DNA of 32,419 nt from Mucilaginibacter sp. (lineage in GTDB: Bacteria > Bacteroidota > Bacteroidia > Sphingobacteriales > Sphingobacteriaceae). The first letter of the stretch is position 1; each line of letters opens with the position of its first letter. A program made the translations under genes and the position numbers. A model generated the notes under the pieces. It searched no databases. It was not told the DNA's origin and saw only the letters and a list, made by a program, of their open reading frames with translations. This document shows positions 18,125-26,375 of this stretch, in pieces. The stretch covers positions 1 to 32,419 of the forward strand of contig NZ_JAQBOW010000127.1 of the NCBI RefSeq assembly GCF_028287845.1, written 5' to 3'.

Positions 18125-19570
18125 TTAGTTAATTATTAAAGTAGCTATTGAGTGAGCCGGGCTTTTTGTAGCCGCGCCTTTTCCTTTTATCCATAAAGTG
18201 TAGGGTATCTCATTATCGGTAGCATTCATTACCACTACGGCAATTTTACCATCGGGGTTAAGGTAGGCTGTGGTTAACAGCTTATCGCGGCTGGCAATGC
18301 TTGTAATGCGTTTTGCGCCAGGCTGTATGTATTTAGAAAAATGACCTATGTAATAATACGCGTTGGTATAAATTAAACTGCCATTACGCGTATCGGCATG
18401 TACAGGCGCGAAGCAAAAATTACCTACGTGGTTAGGACCGCCTTTTTCGTCAAGCAATACGTTCCAATCTGTCCAGGCAACTGTACCGCTGTTAAAATCA
18501 TTGATCATTGAGGTACCATATTTTTCGCCTAACGACCAATCATTTAACCGGTTAAAGTCAAACTTCTCTACGCAGCCCTCTGTAAAAACAAGGTTCTTGC
18601 CCGGAAATGCTTCATGAACACGGCGCGTGCTTTCTAAATTCATACCGGCTCCCGTCCAGGTTTCATACCAGTGAAAACCTATACCCCAAACATATTGTGC
18701 CGCTGCCGGATCCTCTAATACCGTACTGGCACGCTGATACAGCAAATCGCGGTTATGATCCCAGATAATTAGTTTTTTACCTGCTAATCCTGTTTTTTTC
18801 AAAGTCGGGCCTAAAAAGTTCTTTACAAAATCGCGCTCTTCTTCGGCAGTATATATACATGATTCCCACCTTTGTTTAGCCATTGGCTCATTCTGAACGG
18901 TAAGGCCCCATATTTTAATACCTTCTTTTTCATAAGCTTTAATAAACTTCACATAAAAATTGGCCCAGCTTTGGTCGTACTCCGGTTTTAGCTTGCCACC
19001 GTTTAATACATTGTTATTATCTTTCATCCAGGCCGGCGGGCTCCACGGGCTTGCAAACAAATTAAGTTTACCACCGGTAGCATTTGCAACTTCCTTTATA
19101 AAAGGTATACGGTATTTTTTATCATGGCTGATATCGAAGCTTTTTAATCCCGGATCATTATCACCTACATAGCTATAACTGTCGCTCGAAAAATCGCAGC
19201 TCTGTATATTGGTGCGGCCAAATGTGTAGCCTATGCCTTTGTCTTTATCATAATAAGCCGTTAAAAACTCTTTTTGCTTATCAACGGGCAGTTTATAAAA
19301 TGTTTCGGCAGCGGCATCCGTTAAAGCGCCGCCTATGCCTACCATAGTTTGAAACGTTTTAGCAGGATCAACAAACACAGCTAATTCTGTTTCAGCAGGT
19401 TGCCCTTTTTTAGTAAGTGTTATTGTTCCTGATGATGAAAAATGCTCATTACTGCCTTTAACATCGGTGTATATAGTTACTCTATTGCCAATTTTTGCGG
19501 CTGGTTTTTGTTGTGCACCGGCTATATAAGCGCTGCCGGTAATCAATAATAAAATGATAGATCTTTTCAT
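18125..19570 (-). CDS. GH30 beta-1,6-glucanase / glucosylceramidase-family hydrolase
   Basis: A 481-residue protein with signal peptide (1-19, ending AGAQ). GH30 features: MVGIGGALTDAAAETFYKL, SPWSPPAWMKDNN (174-186), acid/base Glu228 in LTVQNEPM and nucleophile Glu331 in LVFTEG. Its KRWESC-type loop (QRWESCIYTAEEE) matches the classic glucosylceramidase branch, which includes beta-1,6-glucanases of Bacteroides. It probably cleaves internal or terminal beta-1,6-glucosyl bonds in the periplasm or on the surface. It is first in a two-gene unit with GH5. A perfect 10-bp inverted repeat lies about 70 bases before its start. It differs clearly from the second GH30 at 7730-9142. Confidence 0.94.
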   Translation of the reverse strand: MKRSIILLLITGSAYIAGAQQKPAAKIGNRVTIYTDVKGSNEHFSSSGTITLTKKGQPAETELAVFVDPAKTFQTMVGIGGALTDAAAETFYKLPVDKQKEFLTAYYDKDKGIGYTFGRTNIQSCDFSSDSYSYVGDNDPGLKSFDISHDKKYRIPFIKEVANATGGKLNLFASPWSPPAWMKDNNNVLNGGKLKPEYDQSWANFYVKFIKAYEKEGIKIWGLTVQNEPMAKQRWESCIYTAEEERDFVKNFLGPTLKKTGLAGKKLIIWDHNRDLLYQRASTVLEDPAAAQYVWGIGFHWYETWTGAGMNLESTRRVHEAFPGKNLVFTEGCVEKFDFNRLNDWSLGEKYGTSMINDFNSGTVAWTDWNVLLDEKGGPNHVGNFCFAPVHADTRNGSLIYTNAYYYIGHFSKYIQPGAKRITSIASRDKLLTTAYLNPDGKIAVVVMNATDNEIPYTLWIKGKGAATKSPAHSIATLIIN

Positions 19571-19640
19571 GGGTTATGGTTATAATAATTTTATTTAGGT
19601 TTAAATACTACAACAAAGGCTTGTTGTCATTTAATTTTAA

Positions 19641-19664
19641 CGTTTATAACTTTCGTTATAAACG
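19641..19664. promoter_or_regulatory. Perfect inverted repeat upstream of the GH30-GH5 unit
   Basis: CGTTTATAAC (19641-19650), four bases, GTTATAAACG (19655-19664). It lies 71 bases upstream of the GH30 start, where an operator or leader hairpin would be. The T tract on the minus strand is weak, so an operator is somewhat likelier than a terminator. Confidence 0.45.
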
Positions 19665-19740
19665 CTGGTTTAGCCATGCAAGATATATAATTTTTATAGT
19701 TCAAATCAATAGCAAGCCACTTTGAAAAAAAGTTTAGGAG

Positions 19741-19956
19741 CTATGTTTCAAGTACTTCTATACAATCGTCTTTGTTTTTTGATAAGGATTTAACCGTATT
19801 TATAAATCGGTCATAAAATCTATTTTGATAGGGGTTCATGAAAAAATCATCAGGATTTAACCGTATTAGTTTTCCGTTTTTTGAGCTCTTATAAACGGAA
19901 AAGATTTCGATGCTTTTTACTGAAATTTTCTTCAATGTTTTTTTTAAAAAGATCAT
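19741..19956 (-). CDS. Small ORF of unknown function, doubtful
   Basis: A 71-residue lysine- and serine-rich reading frame with no recognised domain. The middle (RLNPDDFFMNPYQNRFYDRF) looks protein-like rather than random, so it may be a real small protein or a remnant of a larger one. Codon use is AT-rich, unlike the neighbouring enzymes. It stands alone between the GH30 unit and the methyltransferase, with no operon partner. Confidence 0.3.
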   Translation of the reverse strand: MIFLKKTLKKISVKSIEIFSVYKSSKNGKLIRLNPDDFFMNPYQNRFYDRFINTVKSLSKNKDDCIEVLET

Positions 19957-20057
19957 TAATTGTTGGTAATTAGATTAATAAAGACGTGTTTAGCCATTTA
20001 GCTATCCGGTTAAGACCTGTAATACTACAATAACCGGGCAACCCCGAAGCTGTGAGG

Positions 20058-20110
20058 GTACTGTCCCAGGGACAGGTGCATACACCTGGGACACCTGGGA
20101 CGCCTGGGAC
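20058..20110 (-). repeat. TGTCCC-type dispersed repeat element, copy 2 (inverted)
   Basis: Read on the minus strand it starts with three GTCCCAGG-type units (20110-20081 region) and ends in TGGGACAGTAC (20068-20058), the same design as copy 1 on the plus strand. At its end CTGTCCC, A, GGGACAG (20061-20075) is a perfect palindrome. The repeat is open on both strands, giving a false Thr-Pro-Gly leader to the methyltransferase frame and Val-Pro-Gly repeats on the other strand. Confidence 0.8.
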
Positions 20111-20186
20111 ACTTGACGTAAAAAGGTCCGGCTCTGCCTTTATAAATTGTATTAAACTTATATTGCAAAAAATTCTGCTGAATACT

Positions 20187-21119
20187 ATGAACAGTTGCAA
20201 GATTTGTAATACCGGATTATTAGAAAGCACTTTCAATGTGCGCGAAATGATGCTGGGCATGCGTGATGAGTTCGCTTACGCGCAATGCCCCTCCTGCCAA
20301 ACTATACAGATTATTGATATGCCTACTCATATAGAAAGCTACTACCCGGGCTACTATTACTCTTTTCAGCATACAATCCCGCCGTTGGTGCCCCTGCCGT
20401 TTATAAAAAGATGGTTTGAAAGCTTTAGAATAAAGAAGAAGTATCGGAAAAGCAAAATGGATATCTTTAACTATCTTAAACCGTTAGGCACGCTCCCATC
20501 TCAAAAAATACTGGATATAGGCTGTGGCAAAGGCAAGTTGATTTGCGAAATGTATAACCTGGGCTTTACCAACATACAAGGCGTGGACAAATACGTGCAC
20601 CAGGAATATGATTATGGCCACGGTGTAAAGGTTTTTAGAAAGGACCTGTGCGAACTACGACCTGATAGCTACGATCTGTTAATGATGCACCATGTTTTTG
20701 AACACATGGACGACCCGTATACAGAGTTTTCTAAAAGCTATAATTTGCTAAAAAAGGGAGGATACTTATTGGTACGAATTCCCGTTGTTGGCAAGGCGTG
20801 GGAAATTTACCAGCAAAATTGGGTACAGCTGGATGCACCACGGCATTTCTTTTTGCATACAACTAAAAGCATACAGCTACTCGCTGACAAAACGGGCTTT
20901 ATTCTTGAGGATGTGAATTATGATTCTACCGCCTTCCAGTTTTGGGGTAGCGAATTGTATAAACGTGATATAGCCTTGGTTAAGCCGGACACGAAAGAAT
21001 ACGTTACAGCTAAAGACTTCTTTTCGGCCGATGAAATTGCCGGTTACGAAATAAGTGCCGAAGAGTTAAACAGCCAAAACCAAGGCGACCAGGCCATATT
21101 TTATTTGAGGAAGGGATAG
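20187..21119 (+). CDS. Class I SAM-dependent methyltransferase with N-terminal zinc-ribbon
   Basis: The frame is open from 20052, but the ATG at 20187 (MNSCKICNTG) is preferred because the part before it is translated TGTCCC repeat (TPGTPGTPGT). The resulting 310-residue protein starts with two CxxC pairs (C4/C7 and C34/C37), a small zinc-binding head. The methyltransferase follows: SAM motif I ILDIGCGKGKL (108-118), acidic VDKY (134-137), then MMHHVFEHMDDP (166-177) and the RIPVVG strand. Close relatives act on sugars or lipids in polysaccharide and O-antigen clusters, but no such cluster is here. The substrate is unknown. It stands alone and converges on the toxin-antitoxin pair. Confidence 0.88.
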   Translation: MNSCKICNTGLLESTFNVREMMLGMRDEFAYAQCPSCQTIQIIDMPTHIESYYPGYYYSFQHTIPPLVPLPFIKRWFESFRIKKKYRKSKMDIFNYLKPLGTLPSQKILDIGCGKGKLICEMYNLGFTNIQGVDKYVHQEYDYGHGVKVFRKDLCELRPDSYDLLMMHHVFEHMDDPYTEFSKSYNLLKKGGYLLVRIPVVGKAWEIYQQNWVQLDAPRHFFLHTTKSIQLLADKTGFILEDVNYDSTAFQFWGSELYKRDIALVKPDTKEYVTAKDFFSADEIAGYEISAEELNSQNQGDQAIFYLRKG

Positions 21120-21169
21120 TGGTGTAACCTACTTGATAAGTTTTTATTTCAAACATCAATAGCTAAGAC

Positions 21170-21579
21170 CTATTTCTTGAGTATAAGATTCAGAAACTCG
21201 TCTATACCGATAACATTGACCCTGGGAAAATCAACAGACTTCAGAATTAAAATGCTGGTCATTGCTAACAATAAAATCAGCAGCCCCTACAATAGCTGCA
21301 TCTACATACTTGTTATCATCGGGGTCTTTATCAATTAATTTCCATTCAAAATACACATCTACCTTGTTGAGACTATCCAGGTTCAATAACATTTCTGCTA
21401 TATTAGTTGACACTGCGGCATTGGCCTTTCGTTCAATAACTTCAGTATATTCTGATAAGAATATCATTACTAAGAACAAGATCAAATTCACCATCGATCA
21501 GCGCATCAAAAATTGGTCTGTAAATTGATTTTGAGGGAATGGAAACCAGCAGGACGTTCGTATCCAATACGACTATCAT
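21170..21579 (-). pseudogene. PIN-domain (VapC-like) toxin, broken by two frameshifts
   Basis: From ATG at 21579 the frame gives MIVVLDTNVLLVSIPSKS and runs to LSNDI, with the first catalytic Asp in VLDTN. A one-base insertion near 21455-21462 then leads to an early stop. The continuation LSEYTEVIERK through DPDDNKYVDAA and SNDQHFN is in another frame. A second break near 21243-21250 shifts to LKSVDFPRVNVIGIDEFLN, ending at the stop 21170-21172. All four acidic PIN motifs are readable, so decay looks recent. Intact relatives are RNases cutting tRNA or rRNA and are held by a partner encoded just upstream, as here, with a three-base gap. Confidence 0.8.
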
Positions 21580-21582
21580 CGA

Positions 21583-21798
21583 TTATTTCTTTCTTAGGTT
21601 TTCATTAGTCCATTCCTTCATCGTATCATTGTTCCAGTTATTTTCCTTCCATAATTTATCCATTTCCGCAGTCGCAGTATTCGCAAAATATTTTGCCAGT
21701 ATATTTTTAATTTCAGTCAACTGCTTTTCCGGTAAATTATATTGAAACAATTTTAATAATTCTATTTGTACGTTAGTTAGTTTTCCAACAGCTTCCAT
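21583..21798 (-). CDS. Antitoxin partner of the PIN toxin
   Basis: A 71-residue protein (MEAVGKLTNVQIELLKLFQY start) rich in Leu, Lys and Glu and predicted helical. It ends in KEWTNENLRKK and stops three bases before the PIN toxin start. Proteins of this size and place precede PIN toxins in Bacteroidota. No classic AbrB or RHH fold is evident, so the family is not named. It appears intact while the toxin is broken. Confidence 0.65.
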   Translation of the reverse strand: MEAVGKLTNVQIELLKLFQYNLPEKQLTEIKNILAKYFANTATAEMDKLWKENNWNNDTMKEWTNENLRKK

Positions 21799-21954
21799 TA
21801 CTTATTATTTTATTGTTTATACGCTAATTATAACAAATATACCATATATCCTGTAATGTATAAACATTCATATGTTTATACCTGATCCTTGTAAGGTATC
21901 CGTTTCCTCTTAATACAAGGGAAATTTATCACCCCCTAAATTCAACAAAAACAA

Positions 21955-21983
21955 AAAGCCCAAACTAAAACAGTTTGGGCTTT
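21955..21983 (-). terminator. Strong intrinsic terminator of the sugar-oxidation operon
   Basis: A perfect 12-bp stem (21955-21966 with 21972-21983) around a five-base loop, followed on the minus strand by CTTTTTGTTTTTG. It lies 20 bases after the stop of the BASS transporter. Confidence 0.88.
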
Positions 21984-22002
21984 AAAATTATCGTAAGTTA
22001 TA

Positions 22003-23133
22003 TTAAGTTAACTCCACTTCTTCCGGAATAGCATTCGGATTATCCACACTCGCATCACCGGTTGGTTTTTTATGCCACCATGATGCAAGTACAGAGCCGG
22101 TAATATTCATTAACGGACCAAACACTGCCGGTGCTAAACCAACGGTTGCCATTTTGCCCATTTCTTTAGCAATGCCCGATGCAAGGCCGCCATTTTGCAT
22201 ACCTACCTCTATAGCCATAGTTCGGCAATCGCGCTCGTTCATCTTGAATAACCTGCCCGACCAATAGCCCAATGTATAACCCAATAAATTATGAATCAAC
22301 ACTAATAGTAAAAGCAACGGACCAATTGTCAATAAACTTTCGCGGCCCGCGGCAGTAATAATTACAATGATAAAGGTTATACCAAACATAGATACGAGCG
22401 GCATGGCGGTATCCAGCCATTTTATCTTACCAATAAATATGCGATTAAATATCAAGCCTGCACCTATTGGGATAATAACCATCTTGAAGATATCAAACAT
22501 CATTTTGAATGCATCTATCTGTATAAATGACCCGGCCAATAGTTTCATCAATAACGGTGTTAATAGCGGTGCCAGCATGGTTGATACCGCGGTGATGGTG
22601 ATGGACAATGCCAAATTAGCTTTTGCTAAGTACGATATTACGTTAGATGCCATACCGTTTGGCGAGCAGCCTATCAGGATAATACCTGCAGCTATCTCTG
22701 GCGGGAAATGACTTACACTGGCCAGCGTGAACCCTATTAATGGCATAATTAAAAAGTGGCTCGTTACACCTATAAAAACACCTTTAGGGGTTTTAACCAC
22801 ACCCACAAAATCATGCATGCTCATGGAAGTACCCATACCAAACATAATCAGTTGTATTAACGGGGTTATCAATACAGCAAATTTAAAATCGCCGTAGGAT
22901 ACAAAGTGAGCAGGATAATACATAGCCAGGCTCACTGCGGCAAATATAATTACGGTATAGGCAAATCTTTTTAAATGCTCATATCCTCTGAAACCGATAG
23001 CCAGGGCAACGAAAAATGTTACAAACAGCGGGCCCGCATCTGCCAGGTGACCGGTAACCGCCATTACAAAAGCGGCCAATATGCATAGCAAGGATATGCC
23101 TAATGCTATTTTATATGGGATTGTATTTTTCAA
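22003..23133 (-). CDS. Bile acid:sodium symporter (BASS/SBF) family transporter
   Basis: A 376-residue integral membrane protein with about nine or ten hydrophobic helices. It shows the family's conserved core GCSPNGMASNVISYLAKA followed by SITITAVSTMLAPLLTPLLM, and the second crossing helix EVGMQNGGLASGIAKEMG. Family members move organic acids or keto acids with Na+ across the inner membrane. It is the last gene of the operon, 30 bases after the PQQ dehydrogenase. Its place suggests that it imports the sugar-acid product made in the periplasm. A hydrophilic acidic C-tail ends the protein. Substrate is inferred from context only. Confidence 0.9.
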   Translation of the reverse strand: MKNTIPYKIALGISLLCILAAFVMAVTGHLADAGPLFVTFFVALAIGFRGYEHLKRFAYTVIIFAAVSLAMYYPAHFVSYGDFKFAVLITPLIQLIMFGMGTSMSMHDFVGVVKTPKGVFIGVTSHFLIMPLIGFTLASVSHFPPEIAAGIILIGCSPNGMASNVISYLAKANLALSITITAVSTMLAPLLTPLLMKLLAGSFIQIDAFKMMFDIFKMVIIPIGAGLIFNRIFIGKIKWLDTAMPLVSMFGITFIIVIITAAGRESLLTIGPLLLLLVLIHNLLGYTLGYWSGRLFKMNERDCRTMAIEVGMQNGGLASGIAKEMGKMATVGLAPAVFGPLMNITGSVLASWWHKKPTGDASVDNPNAIPEEVELT

Positions 23134-23163
23134 TTTATTATTGTTTAGTTATAACTCTGATGT

Positions 23164-25350
23164 TTATTTATTAGGCAAAGCAAATGTAAGCATGGTGCCG
23201 CCAGGTTTTAAATTATAACGGGTTCCACCGCATACAATGGTTACATATTGTTTACCGTTAACCATATAGCTTATAGGTGTTGCAAAGCCTCCTGCGGGTA
23301 ATTTGTATTTCCAAATCACTTTACCGGTTTTAGTATCAAAAGCGCGCAAATTTTCATCGTATGTTGCTGCTATAAATAATAAGCCGCCGCCGGTAACTAC
23401 AGCACCACCGTGGTTTTCTGTACCTGTTGGCGGAAGGCCCTTGGCTATCAAATCGGGGTATTCGCCAAATGGCACCGTCCATAAATACGCGCCTGTGTTT
23501 AAATTAATAGCATTAAGTGTTCCCCATGGAGCCTTCATAGCCGGGTAACCTTCATTATCACGGAACTGTTGTGTACCGTTATTTTGATAAGGGGTAGACC
23601 ACGGCGTAGTTTGGCGTTGTTTACCGGCATTATTACGTGCCGCAGGAACATTCTTTTCGGTATGTAATAAAAAGTCTACTATCTGGTCACGATCAGCTTT
23701 TGGAACATTTTGGAACGACGGCATACGGCCACGGCCTGTTTCAAGTAAAGAACTTATCTGATCGCGGTTAAGCCTGTCGCCTACATTAGTTAAAACAGGA
23801 TAAGGCTGCGCCCCATCTCCACCGTTGGCACCACCACCATTTGAACCATGGCATGACGCGCAGGTAGCGTTAAACAAGGCAGAGCCCGGTGTTACCGAAG
23901 CCATAGCATCGCGTTTGGCTACATCGGTCATTTTTTGCCACCATAACATGTTATTGGCATTGATATATATAATACCTTTAGGATCAACAGCTGTGCCACC
24001 CCATTCGGCTCCGCCGCCAAAACCAAAATACAGGGTACCTTTTTCGCTTGGCGGCATATATTTACTACCATGCAGGCTATTGTTATACCTCTCTAACACG
24101 TAGGCATGAGCCTCGGGTGTGCGGTCTGTAATAGTTTTTTCGGTAAGCTCCTGCATAGCAAATGGCTTAGGCAGGGTTGGTATAGGTTGTGTTGGCCATG
24201 GATGCTCGCCAGGTAAGGCAGGCGTTGTTGGCACTTTGGTCTCTTTTACCGGGAACAATGGCTTGCCGGTAACCCTGTCTAACACAAATAACAATCCATC
24301 CTTGGTAGGTTGAGCAATCGCGTCAACTCTTTTTCCGTTACGGGTTATGGTAATGAGGTTACCCGGACAAGGTAAATCACGATCCCACATATCATGGTGT
24401 ATGGTTTGGAAATGCCATAACCTTTTACCTGTTTTAGCATCCAGCGCTATAATACAGTTGGCGAACAGATCCATACCCGGCCTTATACCGCCATAAAAAT
24501 CAACAGACGAAGAACCGGTGCTCACATAGGCTATGCCGCGTTTATCATCAATAACCAGGCCGGTCCAATCATTAGCAGCGCCCAGCTTTTTGTAAGAATC
24601 TTTTCCCCAGGTAGCATAACCATATTCGCCCGGAAGGGGTATGGTATGAAAAACCCATAAAAGTTTACCGGTTACAACATTAAATGCCTGAATATAACCC
24701 GGAGGCGCGTCCTGTCCTTCAGACATGCTGGAGCCCACTATATAAACATCTTTATAAACCGCTCCCGGCGAAGTATTGCGCATTCCCCATTTTTGTGGGT
24801 CGGCACCCCATACTTCATTATCTTTTAGTCCGATATGTATATCAACCAACCCATCGTCGCCAAAAGTTTTTATCTGCTCTCCGGTTGTTGCGTTAACTTC
24901 AAGAATTACATACCCGTAATTATAAATTACACGCTTGTCATCCCCATTTTCCCAATAGGTAACACACCGCACAGGCCCACCGGGGCGCTTACCGGTTACT
25001 GCCGGGTCAAAAATCCATATTTGCTTACCTGTAGCTGCATCCAATGCAACCAATTTGGCCCGTGGGGTAACTACGTACATTACGCCTTTTACTACAATAG
25101 GCTGGTATTGCCAGTCGTTACCGCGGCCACCTGTATTATCTCCTGTGTCGTAGGTCCAGTTTACTTGCAGGTCCTTAACATTTGTTTTGTTGATCTGGGT
25201 TAAAGGCGTATAGCGGTTACCTGCCTTATTACCACCATATTCGCGATAATCAAGATCTGTAACCGGTTTTGTTTTTGCATGTTGCGCAAAAACGCCTGTT
25301 GATAGCAGGCAAATAATAGGTGTAATATACTTCAGATTAGGGCAATTCAT
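23164..25350 (-). CDS. PQQ-dependent dehydrogenase with embedded cytochrome c domain, periplasmic
   Basis: A 728-residue protein with a signal peptide (1-22, ending GVFAQ). It has repeated propeller blades of the quinoprotein type (LDAATGKQIW at 103-112, LDAKTGKRLW at 303-312, FDTKTGKVIW near 680). A cytochrome c domain of about 85 residues is inserted around 488-570, with heme motif CASCH at 497-501 and the axial Met543 in GRMPSF. Quinoproteins of this kind oxidise sugars or alcohols in the periplasm with PQQ and pass electrons to the heme. No PQQ synthesis genes are in the window. It is fourth in the operon, 19 bases after the mutarotase-like gene. Confidence 0.92.
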   Translation of the reverse strand: MNCPNLKYITPIICLLSTGVFAQHAKTKPVTDLDYREYGGNKAGNRYTPLTQINKTNVKDLQVNWTYDTGDNTGGRGNDWQYQPIVVKGVMYVVTPRAKLVALDAATGKQIWIFDPAVTGKRPGGPVRCVTYWENGDDKRVIYNYGYVILEVNATTGEQIKTFGDDGLVDIHIGLKDNEVWGADPQKWGMRNTSPGAVYKDVYIVGSSMSEGQDAPPGYIQAFNVVTGKLLWVFHTIPLPGEYGYATWGKDSYKKLGAANDWTGLVIDDKRGIAYVSTGSSSVDFYGGIRPGMDLFANCIIALDAKTGKRLWHFQTIHHDMWDRDLPCPGNLITITRNGKRVDAIAQPTKDGLLFVLDRVTGKPLFPVKETKVPTTPALPGEHPWPTQPIPTLPKPFAMQELTEKTITDRTPEAHAYVLERYNNSLHGSKYMPPSEKGTLYFGFGGGAEWGGTAVDPKGIIYINANNMLWWQKMTDVAKRDAMASVTPGSALFNATCASCHGSNGGGANGGDGAQPYPVLTNVGDRLNRDQISSLLETGRGRMPSFQNVPKADRDQIVDFLLHTEKNVPAARNNAGKQRQTTPWSTPYQNNGTQQFRDNEGYPAMKAPWGTLNAINLNTGAYLWTVPFGEYPDLIAKGLPPTGTENHGGAVVTGGGLLFIAATYDENLRAFDTKTGKVIWKYKLPAGGFATPISYMVNGKQYVTIVCGGTRYNLKPGGTMLTFALPNK

Positions 25351-25369
25351 TTTTCTACTTTTTTAAATT

Positions 25370-26362
25370 CTATTTGGTATCGGGTGTAAACGTGTAGTAT
25401 TCGTAATTGGTATTCCATTTCATTTCTTTGCCCGGCGCGACGCTTATTTTTATATAAGGCTCGGGGCAGGCGGTGGTTGGGCAGGCCCAGTAAACTAATT
25501 TCTCTAACGCCTGATCGCTGGTTACATGTATACCGGCACCGGTTTTTTGGTTCTGCATTTTAATATCATAATCCTTGTAGGTGCCTCCTAACCCTTGCAG
25601 GCCAGCGCTGTATAATTGCTCGTTTTTATTTAGGGCGCGTAAAAAGTTTATTTCTTTACCATTGGTTTTTCCAACTGTTCCCCAGCCGCGGCCACCTATA
25701 CCTTCATTTACATCAAACGGAAAAATAAATTTAATATTAGGCCCGGTAGGTTCTTTATCAATAACCGGGAAATTATGATTGAACATATCGGTTTCAATAA
25801 CTTTTGTACCTGTGTTTTTCAAGCTATGCTCTAAAACCATTTGCGGTTTGCCTTTTACTAACCTTACCGTTTTTTTATAGATGAAAGCATACCCGGTCGA
25901 GTCATGCAGCTCCTGCGTAAATTCAACGCGATCTTTCTTTGGTGATACGGTCCATTTGCCGCCATCAACAATATCATAAAGCTTATATTCAGAGTAGGCT
26001 TTTTCTTTTGGCTTGCGCAAAACGCCCACGCCTATCCTTATAAAGGTGCCGCCTGTTGTTGCATCGCTGTAGCCTAAAGGTGCGTATGATTCTGCCGGCC
26101 CCATTACCGCGTCATGCACTTTTGGCCCTTCGCTATCAGACCATTTGCCGTAAAAACTATGGCCCCCATATTCTAAACTTGAAATGATACCGCTCCAGTC
26201 AAAACGAGTAGCCTGGTAATGGCCCTTTTCAGCATCGGGTAAATATAAAGTTGCCGTAACCAGGCCATTGGTAATAGTGGCTTGCGGCGGATCTGCCAAT
26301 TCAACTGCACCGGCATATAAGCCAAATAGCAAACAGATAATAACAATGATCTTCTTTTTCAT
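25370..26362 (-). CDS. Secreted galactose-mutarotase-like fold protein
   Basis: A 330-residue protein with a signal peptide (1-19 or so). The body is beta-rich and resembles the aldose 1-epimerase/glycoside hydrolase-like beta sandwich superfamily. Features are GLVTATLYLPDAEKGHYQATRFDWSG near the start, EFTQELHD, NHNFPVIDKEPTGPN and a C-terminal NTNYEYYTF. The classic catalytic His-Glu pair of aldose epimerases is not confirmed here; the nearest candidate is the His in FNHNF. A role in setting the anomer of a sugar before oxidation fits its place between the dehydratase and the dehydrogenase. It lies 13 bases after the former and 19 before the latter. Binding without catalysis is also possible. 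Confidence 0.6.
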   Translation of the reverse strand: MKKKIIVIICLLFGLYAGAVELADPPQATITNGLVTATLYLPDAEKGHYQATRFDWSGIISSLEYGGHSFYGKWSDSEGPKVHDAVMGPAESYAPLGYSDATTGGTFIRIGVGVLRKPKEKAYSEYKLYDIVDGGKWTVSPKKDRVEFTQELHDSTGYAFIYKKTVRLVKGKPQMVLEHSLKNTGTKVIETDMFNHNFPVIDKEPTGPNIKFIFPFDVNEGIGGRGWGTVGKTNGKEINFLRALNKNEQLYSAGLQGLGGTYKDYDIKMQNQKTGAGIHVTSDQALEKLVYWACPTTACPEPYIKISVAPGKEMKWNTNYEYYTFTPDTK

Positions 26363-26375
26363 AACTATGTTTTAA

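Noticed and set aside
19970..20260. Minus-strand frame with VPGVPGVPGV repeats
   Set aside because: The repeats are the translated dispersed element on its other strand, and the frame overlaps the methyltransferase start.
22367..22711. Plus-strand frame inside the BASS transporter
   Set aside because: It is an antisense shadow of a clearly recognised membrane protein and shows no domain.
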